Shown in pieces: positions 26,865 through 38,292 of a DNA stretch of 64,000 bases (positions within the stretch are counted from its first letter, which is position 1; each line of letters starts with the position of its first letter). The stretch is taken from positions 2,727,501 to 2,791,500 of the forward strand of contig CM040748.1 in assembly GCA_022829145.1 (NCBI GenBank). The letters are read 5' to 3'. This DNA comes from Albula goreensis (Eukaryota; Chordata; Actinopteri; Albuliformes; Albulidae). The position numbers and the translations under genes were made by a program. Under the pieces are notes generated by a model. That model saw only the letters and a program-made list of their open reading frames with translations, did no database searches and had not been told where the DNA came from.

Positions 26865-29043
26865 TTAGTCCTGGAAGCGCTGCAGCATCTCGCAAGTCTT
26901 CTTCTCCAGCACCTCTCGGATCTTCTTTAGGCGGCGGTCGGTGATGGGGCGCACGTAGCTGTCGGGCTGGATAACGGCCATGCCTTCCTGCACCTCGCCC
27001 ATGACCAGAAGAGGACCCTCCTCCATGGTGATGTTGGGACAGGGGCAGGTCCAGTCCATCTTGGCCAGCGTCACCTCCAGGTGTCGGGTGTTGAAAAACG
27101 ACAGGCCCATCTTCTCGTCGCGCAGAACCTCCTCCAGACTGAAGCGGGCGATTCCGGAGTCCAGGTCCTCGATCAGCTCTGTCAGCCTCCCGACGATGGC
27201 GAAGTCGCTCCGGCACAGGTTCGGCACGATTTTGCCCTTGGCCCGGCAGGTCTTGCAGGGCCGGCTCTTGGACTGTGGGCAGTTGGCCTCGCACTCCGCC
27301 CGGGATCGGAAGCTGTTGGGGTTTCCCTGGCAGCCGCCGTACGCAAAGGCCTGGCACTGCTTAATGAGAGAGTTGTACGCCCAGCGCGCCTCCCAGGACT
27401 TGCACGGTCCTTGCACGGCGGGCAGAGAGCAGATGCCCATGCCTTCACGCTGGCATGACACGCGGCACTCCTCGTAGGTCTCGAAGCGGTTCCTGCTGCT
27501 GTCGCAGCCGCCGTTGGAGAACGCCAGGCAGGTCCCGCGCTTGCTGTCGTAGTACCAGTCCACATGCCGCTCCCCGCACTCCCTCCTGTCCACCTCCGCC
27601 AGGCAGTCGGCGGGCGAGAAGGGCCGACCCATGGGCATGCTCAATTCGGCGTCCTCCGAAAGGTCGTCCTCCGAGCGGCGGATGACGGACAGCGGGTAGT
27701 CGGCGCGCAGGATCCCCGCGGAGTTGCGGGCCGTGCAGGTGTAGATGCCGGTGTCCCGGGCCTGCGCGTTGTAGATGACCAGCTGCCCGATGTTGGTGAT
27801 GACCAGGTTGCCGTACATTTGATCGGGCCTCATAATAAGACTCTCACGGCGTTCCGTCTGCTTCTCCCAGGTGACGTCCGGCTTGGGAACCCCGATCACG
27901 TCGCAGTGGAAGCTGACCGTGCCGCCCAGGTAGACGGACTGGTGGCTGGGGTTGCTGTAGAGGGTGGGGGGCAGTGGATCCTCCAGGGAGGAGGTGGGGG
28001 TGGGGTGGGCGGTGGTGTCCATTGGGAGGGGGCTGGTGTGCGGCCAGGCCAGGTGGTAGCGGCAGGTGACCACAGTCAGAGTGACCCCTCGGATGCAGGC
28101 CTCCGCGTCCATGTAGCAGCGGTTGAAGTAGGTCAGCCCGTCGGACGCACACGTGAAGCTGGGCTCCTTCTCGCAGCGGTCCTGGCACTTGCAGACCGGC
28201 TGGCCCTCCCACACGTCGCACGTGGAGCCCTGCTGGCTGCACACAAACCCCTGGCAGCTGGCAGGACTCCCTCCTGCTCCCCCGGCCCCACCCTGGAGCT
28301 CCGCCTGCGCAGACGAGCCGTCCGAAAAACGAGCAGCCACACAGCTGCGCAGTCCGCATACGTTGGTGCAGCACTTCTCAAACCCTGCACAGTCCTGCAG
28401 AGAAGCACAGGGGTGTAAGGAAAAGAAAATCTTTTAATTATTGCTATAATAAGCAATGGCCTCTATTAAGCAATGGCTTTTAATCATGTTTATGTATTGT
28501 TAATATGAAAATATTTACAAATTATACAATTTTACTTAAAATAATAATAGTCAAAATAATTCAGTTCATTAATGTTAATATGTAACTACTATGTAATAAG
28601 TATTAACTAAAACTGATATTATTAAATAGCATGTAAACTTAATTATAATTGCACAAAGTAGCTGACTTGGTCAAGTTTAAGCTCATCTGGTTTCAGATTC
28701 ATTCATCACTCATTGTGGACACGTGACTCGACGTGAGCTAACAAACGCAGTCTAAACAGAGTCTCACCTGGTCAACAAGACATTCCCGTTCGCAGGTGCT
28801 CTGCGCATCCACCCACAGGTTAGCATTCAGTTTGTTTGGACAAACGCCCGGGTGCTCAGCTTTGGATCCAGTCAGGCTTGCACCCAAAGTTTGCGTGGGC
28901 AAAAGGCAAAGGAAACCCCACAATAAAAGAGCAGGCAAGCCAAGTATCCCAAAGGTTATTCCACCAGAATTCACGATCGTTTCCAAATGTGCATCAGCAT
29001 CAGTTTCAACCTTCTTCTCCCGATGACTAAGGACTTTGCTCAT
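26865..29043 (-). CDS. wfikkn1: wfikkn1, WAP/follistatin/Ig/Kunitz/netrin-domain protein (2 exons)
   Basis: Secreted multi-domain protein; WFIKKN proteins bind and restrain GDF8 (myostatin) and GDF11. Exon 1 is 28768-29043 and exon 2 is 26865-28394. The join is in phase 0 (LVDQ/DCAGFEKCC), giving 601 aa. Order: hydrophobic signal segment about residues 31-53; WAP about 64-110 (HPGVCPNKLNANLWVDAQ); follistatin/Kazal about 139-203 (CEKEPSFTCASDGLTYFNRC); Ig about 236-328 (IYTCTARNSAG); Kunitz 1 about 357-407; Kunitz 2 about 415-465; netrin/NTR from about 473 to the end, closing with RFQD as in human WFIKKN1. Both Kunitz domains keep six cysteines with standard spacing. P1 is Lys in Kunitz 2 (GPCKSW) but Gly in Kunitz 1 (RECGERH). 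The protein is longer than human WFIKKN1 (548 aa), partly from about 28 residues before the hydrophobic segment. Exon 2 is GC-rich, which produces long antisense shadow ORFs. Choice of WFIKKN1 over WFIKKN2 also rests on the rab40c/mettl26 neighbours. Confidence 0.93.
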
Positions 29044-30620
29044 TGTAAACCTGTTGCAAAATTATTACTTTGCCAACAGCCGCAAAACAATTGCATAACT
29101 CCTGCTGCTACAGCAAATAAAACATTTGTTCAGTAGCATGAATGTGATTAAAGCGTAACAAACATACAATAGCCAATTTGTTGCACGCTGAGACGAGTCC
29201 TTCCGAGCGGATTCACATTGAAATTATATTAACTATTGTTCCACATTAAAATAAACTCTTTCGTAGTCTCCGCCAGCGCATGAAAATTATTTGTCCATGC
29301 AACAAAGCTCCAAACCTCAAGAGGATGATGCGACTAATTACTCCAAAAGGCGAATTCTTCTCTTTAAAAAAAGAGGAAACAGGCACAAGTCCACATGTAA
29401 AGCGTTTCCTGTAGGTTTCGAGAGAGAAAGGACGGAGCCGCGCTCGAGTACGGCGCAATTGTGAAAAGAGCGAATCTGGTCCTTATGTTCCAGAAGTCGG
29501 AAGGGCATCCCTTTGACCGCCCCCATACACGTCCAACGTCTTTAGAATTTTATTAAGGAACACCCTGCGCTAAGCAACTGGACAAACATTGTAAAGACAT
29601 CAAAGGAACGACGAGGCCCACCGTCGCCCTGTCCGCACAGCCTAAAGCAGTGCCAAACATCTCAGCGGGAAACCAATTACTTCCTGGGCTTCAGCGTCAA
29701 TATACTGAAAAAGTTCGATGTTTAGCTTTTGTTAGGTTTTGTTCACTTAAGCGTGTCTATGTCTATGTGAACATTTCCTCGCTTTATTTTAAATAACACA
29801 TGGCCATGAACCCACCACTTCAATTTTTTATCAAATTGTTTAGTTACACATTTTATTTCCATATTTAATACAATCCTATAACTTAAATATCACCGTAAAT
29901 CAGGGAATTTTTCTGTATTATAACGATCAACTCCTTGTATGTGTAGACAGAGATTTGTTTAATGCACATATAAATAGCCGGGAAAACAAAGTCTTGAGAC
30001 CGGAACTTGTAAATGGCGGTTAGTGGGGTTTACATATACAAACAAACACGACTCTTTATCGTTCGTCCAAGTCTAGACTTTGAGAGGTGAGGCACCATCA
30101 CTCATTCACACAAAGCTTTCAGATGCCGCGGTCAGGTGGGAAGACGTAAAGAGTGAGATTTTCAATGGTCTACGACACGGCATTGTATTCGCGTCCCTCA
30201 CAGACCCTGAGAAGTTAGCCCCCTCCTTTTGATCGCAGGTGACCCTGCAACCTTCGCGTGACTCCTGACCTCCATATTGAAGCGCCGCGGAGACGTCCTT
30301 GGTTAGTCGGGTCAGGACAGAGAACGTCCAACAACACGACAGGGACTAATCAATTCAGCGCCCCATGGTTTTATTGCACTTGAGCCTGGTACTGACAGAC
30401 CCGGTTTACGAGAGGACAAAAACCTTACAGGGGGACAAAGGGAACAAGAAATTCCCACAGTTTGTGCACTGACCGCATTAAGATAAAGCTTTCAATGGCA
30501 CTATGTAAACCTCCCCCACCCCGTCAAAGACATTGGAAAAGGTCACAAGAACCAGGAATTTAGCATTTTTCTTTCTTTCATAACCATAACGTTAGGAAGA
30601 ACCAGCTGGAAACAAATGTT
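29044..30620. promoter_or_regulatory. wfikkn1 upstream region / spacer to rab40c 3' end
   Basis: About 1.6 kb upstream of the wfikkn1 start and downstream of the probable rab40c poly(A) site. No coding exon is recognised. Should contain the wfikkn1 promoter; no specific motif is defended. Confidence 0.4.
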
Positions 30621-30639
30621 GAATCGTATTGTTAACAAC

Positions 30640-30645
30640 TTTATT
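30640..30645 (-). terminator. rab40c: Candidate rab40c distal polyadenylation signal
   Basis: AATAAA on the minus strand (TTTATT on plus). It would end a 3'UTR of about 3.2 kb after the rab40c stop at 33843. Confidence 0.35.
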
Positions 30646-33600
30646 TTGGGAAAGGTCTTGCTTCTCCTTGACTAGCAACTGTACAGTCAAAAAATAATTT
30701 AAAAAAACACAAGTTTTCTTTTCCGAGAACACTTAAAAAAAGTATTCCTCATTAAAGTCACCCAGCAGCTTACACCACAGAAAAAATAGTGTTTACAAGC
30801 GTATAATATGCACAATGTTACATTTCCCTTTACTCAACCCATGGAAGAGTGGAAAAACAAATCTGACCTACACCGCAGATTCAACAACAGTTACATGTTC
30901 CCACCTTAAACATCTGTAGTAATGTGTAGCTGGGCTGCACAAACTCAATTCACTGATCCTGCCAAACCATCCCTTTAAAATAATGTCAAATTACCCAAAC
31001 TTATTTGCAGTAAAGGTTTATGTATATACTTGGATCAATGTTTATCGTTTCTTTAAAAAAATACCAAAATATTGTTGCCACAAAATGTCTCATCAGAGTC
31101 CTCTTTTAACATAATTCATAAGTGTGAACCGTACTGCGGAGAGCCTTAAAAACAGGTAGCCAACAGGCTTTAAACAAAAACAGGCAGCCAGTTCTAAGAG
31201 ACTTGCCCTTTAAGGAAGACAATTAAGCATAACACTGTACTTTTTCTTTTTTTTTTTTTTTTTTGCAGACACTAAGGTGCCCAAACAGGAGTACAAAAAC
31301 AGCCCCCACCCCCAAAAAAAGCCAGGAAAACAAGTGCAGCGGAAAGGTCAAAGTTGATTGGCTGGAAGAGGTCAGACACAGAACAAAAGCGCATAGTGCA
31401 TTAAACTGCAAACTCCTGCCTTCTGCTGCAGCCAACTGCAGCTGGGCCACTCTCTCCTTCCTGCCTCACTTCACACACTCCCACAGTAATGGCCAAACTT
31501 GACCTTTGCGGGAGGAAAAAAAAAAAATCAATGACACATTTTTTCAACCTTTATGTAAAAAAAAAAAAAAAAAAAAAAATCAATAAATAAAAAATAAAAA
31601 AAGTCCTCTTAAGGGAGGCCAACACTCCGTCACTTGACTTCATTGGCTGGCTTTGAAAGAGGAAGCTGGGCTGGTCCCTGAGTATTTAAATTTTTTTTTT
31701 TTTTTGTGGGCAGGTATAGAACAGGAAAGAAACAACTGCAGATTCTGTAAAACATAAAGCACTGTTCTGATTTCAAATCAGAACAAAGCACTGATTGAGA
31801 ATCAGGTGACTGCTTGATTGTGGAAGGAAAAAAGAAATCAAAGCAAGCAGGTCTGATTCTACTGCAGTGCCACCAAGCCTACAGACACACTGATGCAACC
31901 GTCCACAGAGCAGGCAAACAGACAGAGGACCCCACGCAATGTGGGCTACAGTGTGGTTCAGGTAGCGGCAAGTCACAGATACACAGAACTGAACATCATA
32001 TTGCAACTTTTAAACTGTGTGCAAAGCAAACATGCTGGTAATTCTGGTTATATTTCACATGTGCTTAGTTCTTTGCTGTTACTTTGCAGAGTCCTCTTTG
32101 TCATACTCACTATCTACAATCTTGACTTTTGGCAACACTTTCAAACACTGTCCTCGTTTCAACCTTGGTTTGTTCCATGTGCATTTTAAAAGAAATTTGA
32201 AGAAAAAAAACTCAAATTCATTTGAGTACATGCAATAATACTGATTTTATGCTTGAAATAATTGTATAAACTATGAACAAAAAAACCCAAATGTTTTCTT
32301 GAAGCTGAATATAGAGGACTGTGAAACTCTTCAGCACTGTTGCCCCCGGTGATAGATGAGGTTTGTGCTCATCCTCACATGGGCTTTGCAATTCAAGCAT
32401 TTGGCACAAGGGGGCGCTCTGGTGAGGGGAAAGCTGTATCAGAAGGCAAACTGGGGCTCTACAGCAAATAAGGAGGAATGCAAGAAATGATCTGAGATGC
32501 TGCCATGAAGGGAGGCTAACAGCCTCGTGGATAAAAAAAAAGAAAAAAAAAACATTTCATTCGGTTGGATGTTGAAAAGAATTCCTGGCCAGGCTATGAG
32601 GCGCGTTCAAATAAAGAGGATGAAGCTGTCATCAGCGTGCAAACACCGAGTCCCCTCCAACACATCCTCCCCTCCCTCCCTCCAACGTCACAAACCTGTC
32701 CCGCTATACGGTGAGGAGCAATCTAAACACAAAACACTCCTCAGAGCAGAGCCAGGTGGAAACCTCCTAAACCCAACACATGGAGACAGGGGTTAGGTGT
32801 CGGTGTCTTCACAGACTTGACGGCATAAAGTGTAGGAGTTAAATCATACATTTTGATCCTGCATCTTGGCAGTACAAAAAAAAAAACATTTGTGCAAAAT
32901 AAAACTATAACACAGAGACTCAGACTTCCAAATTTTAAGTGAAGTCCTCTATGAGTTTATGGTCACTCTTGTTCGCAAAAACATGTGGAAGTAAATTGAC
33001 TGAAATGACAGACACCTCACGTGAAACACCAAAACACCCAAACCTTGCATTCCACACGACGCATCTTATGACATCATAATGAAACAGAGTCAGAAGGATG
33101 TCGGACAAAACACTCTGAGAATATGAAATTATATGAACGACTTAAAATTGAAAAAAAAACAGCCTTTTTTTTTTTTTTTTTTAATTGCAGCGTGTGTTGT
33201 TTCTGCATCTGCCCCAGTATGTGCTGTCAATGGTGGGAAAGACAGGGTGCAGTCTGGGATATAATGGGACGTAAGCTCTAGAGATTACAGAGTACATTTT
33301 TGTGTCTAATGGAGGGCGGAACCAGGGCAGGCAGGGAAAATGTAAACTTCTTTTGTCTCTTTCTCAGACTCCCCTCTCAGACTGAACGCCCCTTTTTAAA
33401 CTTTTCAACACATGACAGCAGACGAGAGGAACATCAGTGCGAAAAATATAATTACAAAAGAAAATGACACCAGATCATTTGCCATTTTTGCCTTAGTTAA
33501 ATATCAGGTATATATGCAGTATATATTAAAAGACAATGCAATAAAATAGTCCCAGCCCTGACTATAGTGTTGAGAGACTCCAGCATGCTGAAGGAGCGGG

Positions 33601-33842
33601 TAAAGAAGAGGTGGGTGGGTATCTGCAGAGGCGGAGCTTGGGCCTGATTGGCTGCTCTCAGTCCTGTCAGCTCCAATGGGCACCTTGGTGGGCGGAGCTC
33701 GGTGAGTTCTGCTGGGACAGCAGAACCTCCAGCAGGAGGGTGCAGGACTCTGTTCTCGGGCCGGCACGCAGTCCTAACTGTGCAGCCCTGGAGAGGGATC
33801 CGGTTGCGGGGGCCGGGAGCTCGGCGCCCTGGCCCCCCCGCG
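30646..33842 (-). other. rab40c: Probable rab40c 3'UTR (about 3.2 kb)
   Basis: No coding exon is seen. The stretch is rich in A/T homopolymers: T at about 31247-31264 and 31689-31704, A at about 31557-31579, and T at about 33165-33182. Assigned as 3'UTR because it runs without gene signals from the stop codon to the candidate poly(A) signal. A shorter UTR plus spacer is equally compatible. Confidence 0.4.
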
Positions 33843-35469
33843 CTAAGAGATCTTGCAGTTGTTCCTGGCGCAGTTCTGGGGGGGGCTCTGGGGGCGGATG
33901 GACTTGGAGCGCTTCAGGCTGTTGCCCTTGCTGCCGCCGGCGGCGTTGGCGAGGGAGTACGAGCGGCCGTGCATCATGACGGCGTTCATGCCGTTCGCCA
34001 TGGAGAAGGACTTCAGGTGGCTCTTTATGGCCACGGGCAAGGGCAGCTTATCGATCAGGTGCACCGGAGTGCAGGAGACGATGGCGCGACAGCACAGGTC
34101 CTGAAGGCTGAACACTGCGCAGAAAACACACAACACACAGCGGTGAGACCACAGCACAGCTCCACACCACGGGCACCAAAACACTCAGGATACAAACATC
34201 ACAGTCTATTCTTAGAAAGGCAAGAATGGACATGGATGACCTTCTGCCTTTAAAATAAAACTGGCATATTTGTAACAGGATTTGTTACATTTTCTTTAAG
34301 TAGAAAAGTTTTAGACTCTTCTCCAAAAATATAAGCATTTTGGACAGAGAATAAAAAACCATCAAGGGTCATGTGTAATCTTTTCTCTTTTCACAATTAC
34401 AAAGCAATATTACATAATGAGTTATATTCATATGATTTCAAATTTGACATCCAACCAGCAGAGGGCGATGCTGTTCAACATCATGTATTACTCAATATTA
34501 TGCTGGCTCTGATTCAGTCTAACAGAAGGTCAGTGTGAGACAGCGGTATTGAAGACCTCGATACAATATTTTTAGCTTACCAGTCAATAATTATTCACAC
34601 AACTGAAATATTAGATACAAATCATCCCTAATTCACAGTGACAGTGTCTCAAGCGTAATCCTTTCATGAGTATCTAGGGTTCTGTTCTTAGCTTTTTCAA
34701 CAGGAAAGAATTTTTTTGTTTTGTGGAAAAATAAGGCCAGTGAAGAATTATTTGAAAGTGGTTAGCATTAAGCGTTTTTAAGAATCATACACCTGGTAAG
34801 GGACTGTGAAGTCATCTAGCAGCTACACAAACCTTTAAATAACTAACAGCCCATACAACACTGCTGAAGCTAAATTAAGGGCTGGGCTTAACCGACTCCA
34901 GGGCTTCATGTTCATATACTGTTGACCCTCTGGGGCAAATAAAACCATAAATGCCCCAGCAGAAGAGATGGGGGCTAGACAACAGGGACTCACTATAGTC
35001 AGTGAAGATCCCATGTTGTTTTTGTTTTTAATAAAATTGGGGGTGTTCGTCCCAGGGTCAGGTTACCAAAAACTGTCTCTCTACCTCTAGCAACCAACTC
35101 CCTCTTTACTCCAATTGGCTACACAATTTCATCCTTTCCCTTTACACACTGACTCCCCGGGTATCACTCCTGTAAAAGAACTGGGCTGTCAGTTCACCTT
35201 CCAGTCCAATAAAGGTAAATAAGTAAACAGTCATCTTCTGTTTAGTTCTGAATATCCTTTTTTTTTTTTTTTTTTTTTTTTCAGAAAACATCAAATCTTA
35301 TCTGGAGATTAAAGTAAACTGCTGACGGGAAGATGCGCCATTTAGAATCACTCAGCCAATGACCAATGACCCTGAACACCCTCCAAACCAATCAGCTCTC
35401 TGCTCGAGCACGCACAAGGTGAGCACTGCTGAAAACTTAAGCGGTGACAGTAAATATATAAATAAATAA

Positions 35470-35511
<42 letters not shown>

Positions 35512-36229
35512 ATTAAATTAAAAGCTTCAGCATCCAAGAAATGCATTAACGGGCACTCAACCTCAGCCTGTGCCAATGGAGGGACGTTTCTAATGCCGCC
35601 TAATGTATCCTAATGGGATGTCTCACTCTGTGGTCTGAGGAGCGAGGGGGGGAGGGGGAGGGAGAGAGAGAGAGAGAGAGAAGAGAGAGAGGGGGAGAGA
35701 GCCCAGCGCTCCTGAAGGCCTGCTGTCTCTAATTAAAGAGCGCTGGTCTGGATGCGGTTGAGAGTGGTTACTGGAAGTGGACGGACAGAGTGTGCTGAGT
35801 GAGGTGTTCTGCGCTGCCTCCTGCAGCATCAGTGTCCTCACTGAGCTTCCTCCCCTAACCCCCTGCTGGGGCGCAGCCATCGCGCCAGCCTGCAGAGAGA
35901 CCACCGCACCTGAGCCAGCACAGAGTCTCAGACGCACAGCTTTATTTAACTGTGAACAGCACCGACCCCTGTGCTATGAGCAAAAAAGACAGAGTCTGCC
36001 ATCTGGGTGAAGACTCCAAGGACCCACAGTTTTTAAGGTAGTAAATGGCTCAAATAGGTAGTTCTCAGTATGAAAAGTCAGCACTGATGCAACATATCAC
36101 AAAACCCAAGGATAAGCAGTTTCCATCAGACACCGTGGGCTGAGGAATTACTGGCTCCTTCATGAGCATGAATGAAGGAACTGGAGGACTAAAAGACTAT
36201 TTTGGTCTTGGGAAAGATGCTTGGCCACA

Positions 36230-36294
<65 letters not shown>

Positions 36295-38256
36295 CTGTTG
36301 GGTCTCCAGAACTTCTCCATGCCGTGTCTCATGAGCACGATGCGGGACAGCTCGGTGAAGGACTCGATGACGTTGAAGTTGCAGAGAGGGCTGACCTCGA
36401 AGAAGGTCATGCCGTTCTTCTCGGCGTCCGCGCGTGCCTGCTCTGTGGGCACCTGCCTCTTGAACGCCAGGTGCAGCCGGTTCCCCACCAGGATGCGCGG
36501 CACACCTGGCGCGTGCTGGAGAGGGGAAAACCAACATGGTCAACCAAACATAAAAAGACATCATAAACATACAAAAACATACAAAAACATGTTACTGTGC
36601 ATGGCTTTCACCAAACTTTCCTGAATACATATCAGAGATCAGACATACCTGATCACACGCAAGTGTACTGGACCAGCAATTACATATAGTTATGTCTAAA
36701 ATAATACAGATGCGGTTATAATACAGAATCTACCCTATGGTCACGCTGGCTATCAAAGTCACAAAGCAGTATGACACATGGTTTAAATTTGAATAACAAA
36801 TACATTTCAGACACAGACTTTGCTGGCCGCAGAAAATCATAGGTCTCCAAAAGTAACTGTTAATCTTTTGGTTATTATTTGTTTTGGGTAGGCTAAGCAC
36901 AAACAAGAAACATTGCCTCTATACATTTCTCTGAAGCTTGTGCTCCTGACTGAAACAGAGGCAGATGTGAGTCCTCTGAAAACAAATGATGAGAGATAAT
37001 GATGAATGATGCTGATGAATGATGTAACCTGCTGAGGTAAGCGCAGCCAGCTCTGATGAACAGATGCTACTACCAGTTTAAACAGATCTGAGGAGATTAT
37101 GCTACCGCCTGAAGGAGACATCGACCAATAGGGAGAAATACATGAGGGACAAGAATGTTTCTGATTATGTAATTATCTGGTAAAACGAAGAGGGAAACTG
37201 CAGCAGAAAATGAGATGCACAAAATAACTCATGTTTGGGGATTAACTATGCAACGGTATCAAAATAGAAGTAGGATTTAAGTAGGATTTTTTTTCGGGTG
37301 AGTTCAGTCTGTAGAACAGGGGGACATAAATGGAGACTAGTTAAGAGTAAATTCTGCACTGATGAAAGGAAGTATTATTTTACACAAAGAGTTATTAATG
37401 CATGGAATAGGTTGCCAGGTCATGTAGTTGCGGTAGAGACCCTTGCTGTGTTCAAGGCCAGACTTGACAAACATATTCATAGATTTTCTTTAGCTGAAAT
37501 GGTGAGCTTAGTTCTCATCATGTTCCTGAAGTTATTTTTGTAAAAATGTATTTAGAGGGTATCAAAATGAATATTAAATAAGATGGAGAGTTTGTAGCAG
37601 TTACATATGTTTCTGAAGAAAATACTGAGGTATTTTGCATACTGCATGCTGTGTGTGGCCTAATGTGAGATGCCTTAAACAACTGTACACAGCTCTCTGC
37701 AGACAGACAGTCTTTGGCTGCGCAGCTCTCTGCAGACAGACAGTCTTTGGCTGCGCAGCTCTCTGCAGACATGCAGTCTTTGGCTGGCTGCACAGCTCTC
37801 TGCAGACATGCAGTCTCTGGCTGCACAGCTCTCTGCAGACAGACAGTCTTTGGCTGCGCAGCTCTCAGCAGACAGACAGTCTTTGGCTGCGCAGCTCTCT
37901 TGACTGACTGGACAGCAAGAGGGTTCAGGAGGCCTGGATCCAGCGCAGTGTGGCTTTGTGAGAAAGCAGGAAGAGAGGAAACGGGCTGACCCGCGCAGAG
38001 TGCACGGCGGCACTTTTTCAACAATCCCTCCGTCCGCACATCTGTCCATTTCCACCCTGGACAGAATGGCTTCAGTGGGGTGGAGCAGGAAAGAGTGACG
38101 GTGTTTTACACACACACAGTGGTGGTGTTGCGTATGCGGCGGTCTAAAATAACACACACACTCACACACACTGTTGTGGTTTCGCGTACACAGCGGTCTA
38201 AAATAACACACACACACACTGTGGTGGTGTTGCATATGCGGTGGTCTAAAATAACA

Positions 38257-38292
<36 letters not shown>

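Larger units (their letters stand above)
34115..36292. other. rab40c: rab40c intron 5
   Basis: Contains a poly(T) tract at about 35259-35281, (TA)n at about 35475-35507, a GA-rich tract at about 35643-35702 and (AC)31 at the exon 5 edge. No other gene is seen. Confidence 0.6.

Noticed and set aside
26722..27357. 211-codon minus-strand open frame in another phase of wfikkn1
   Set aside because: Shadow frame of the Kunitz/netrin coding region; Pro/Arg/Gly-rich and without a family match.
27564..28418. 284-codon plus-strand open frame across wfikkn1
   Set aside because: Antisense to the GC-rich second exon of wfikkn1. Its Ala/Gly/Val/Arg-rich composition is what codon bias on the real strand produces, and no domain is visible.
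33648..34253. 201-codon plus-strand frame over the last rab40c exon
   Set aside because: Antisense to the SOCS-box exon, which is securely identified by similarity and phase.
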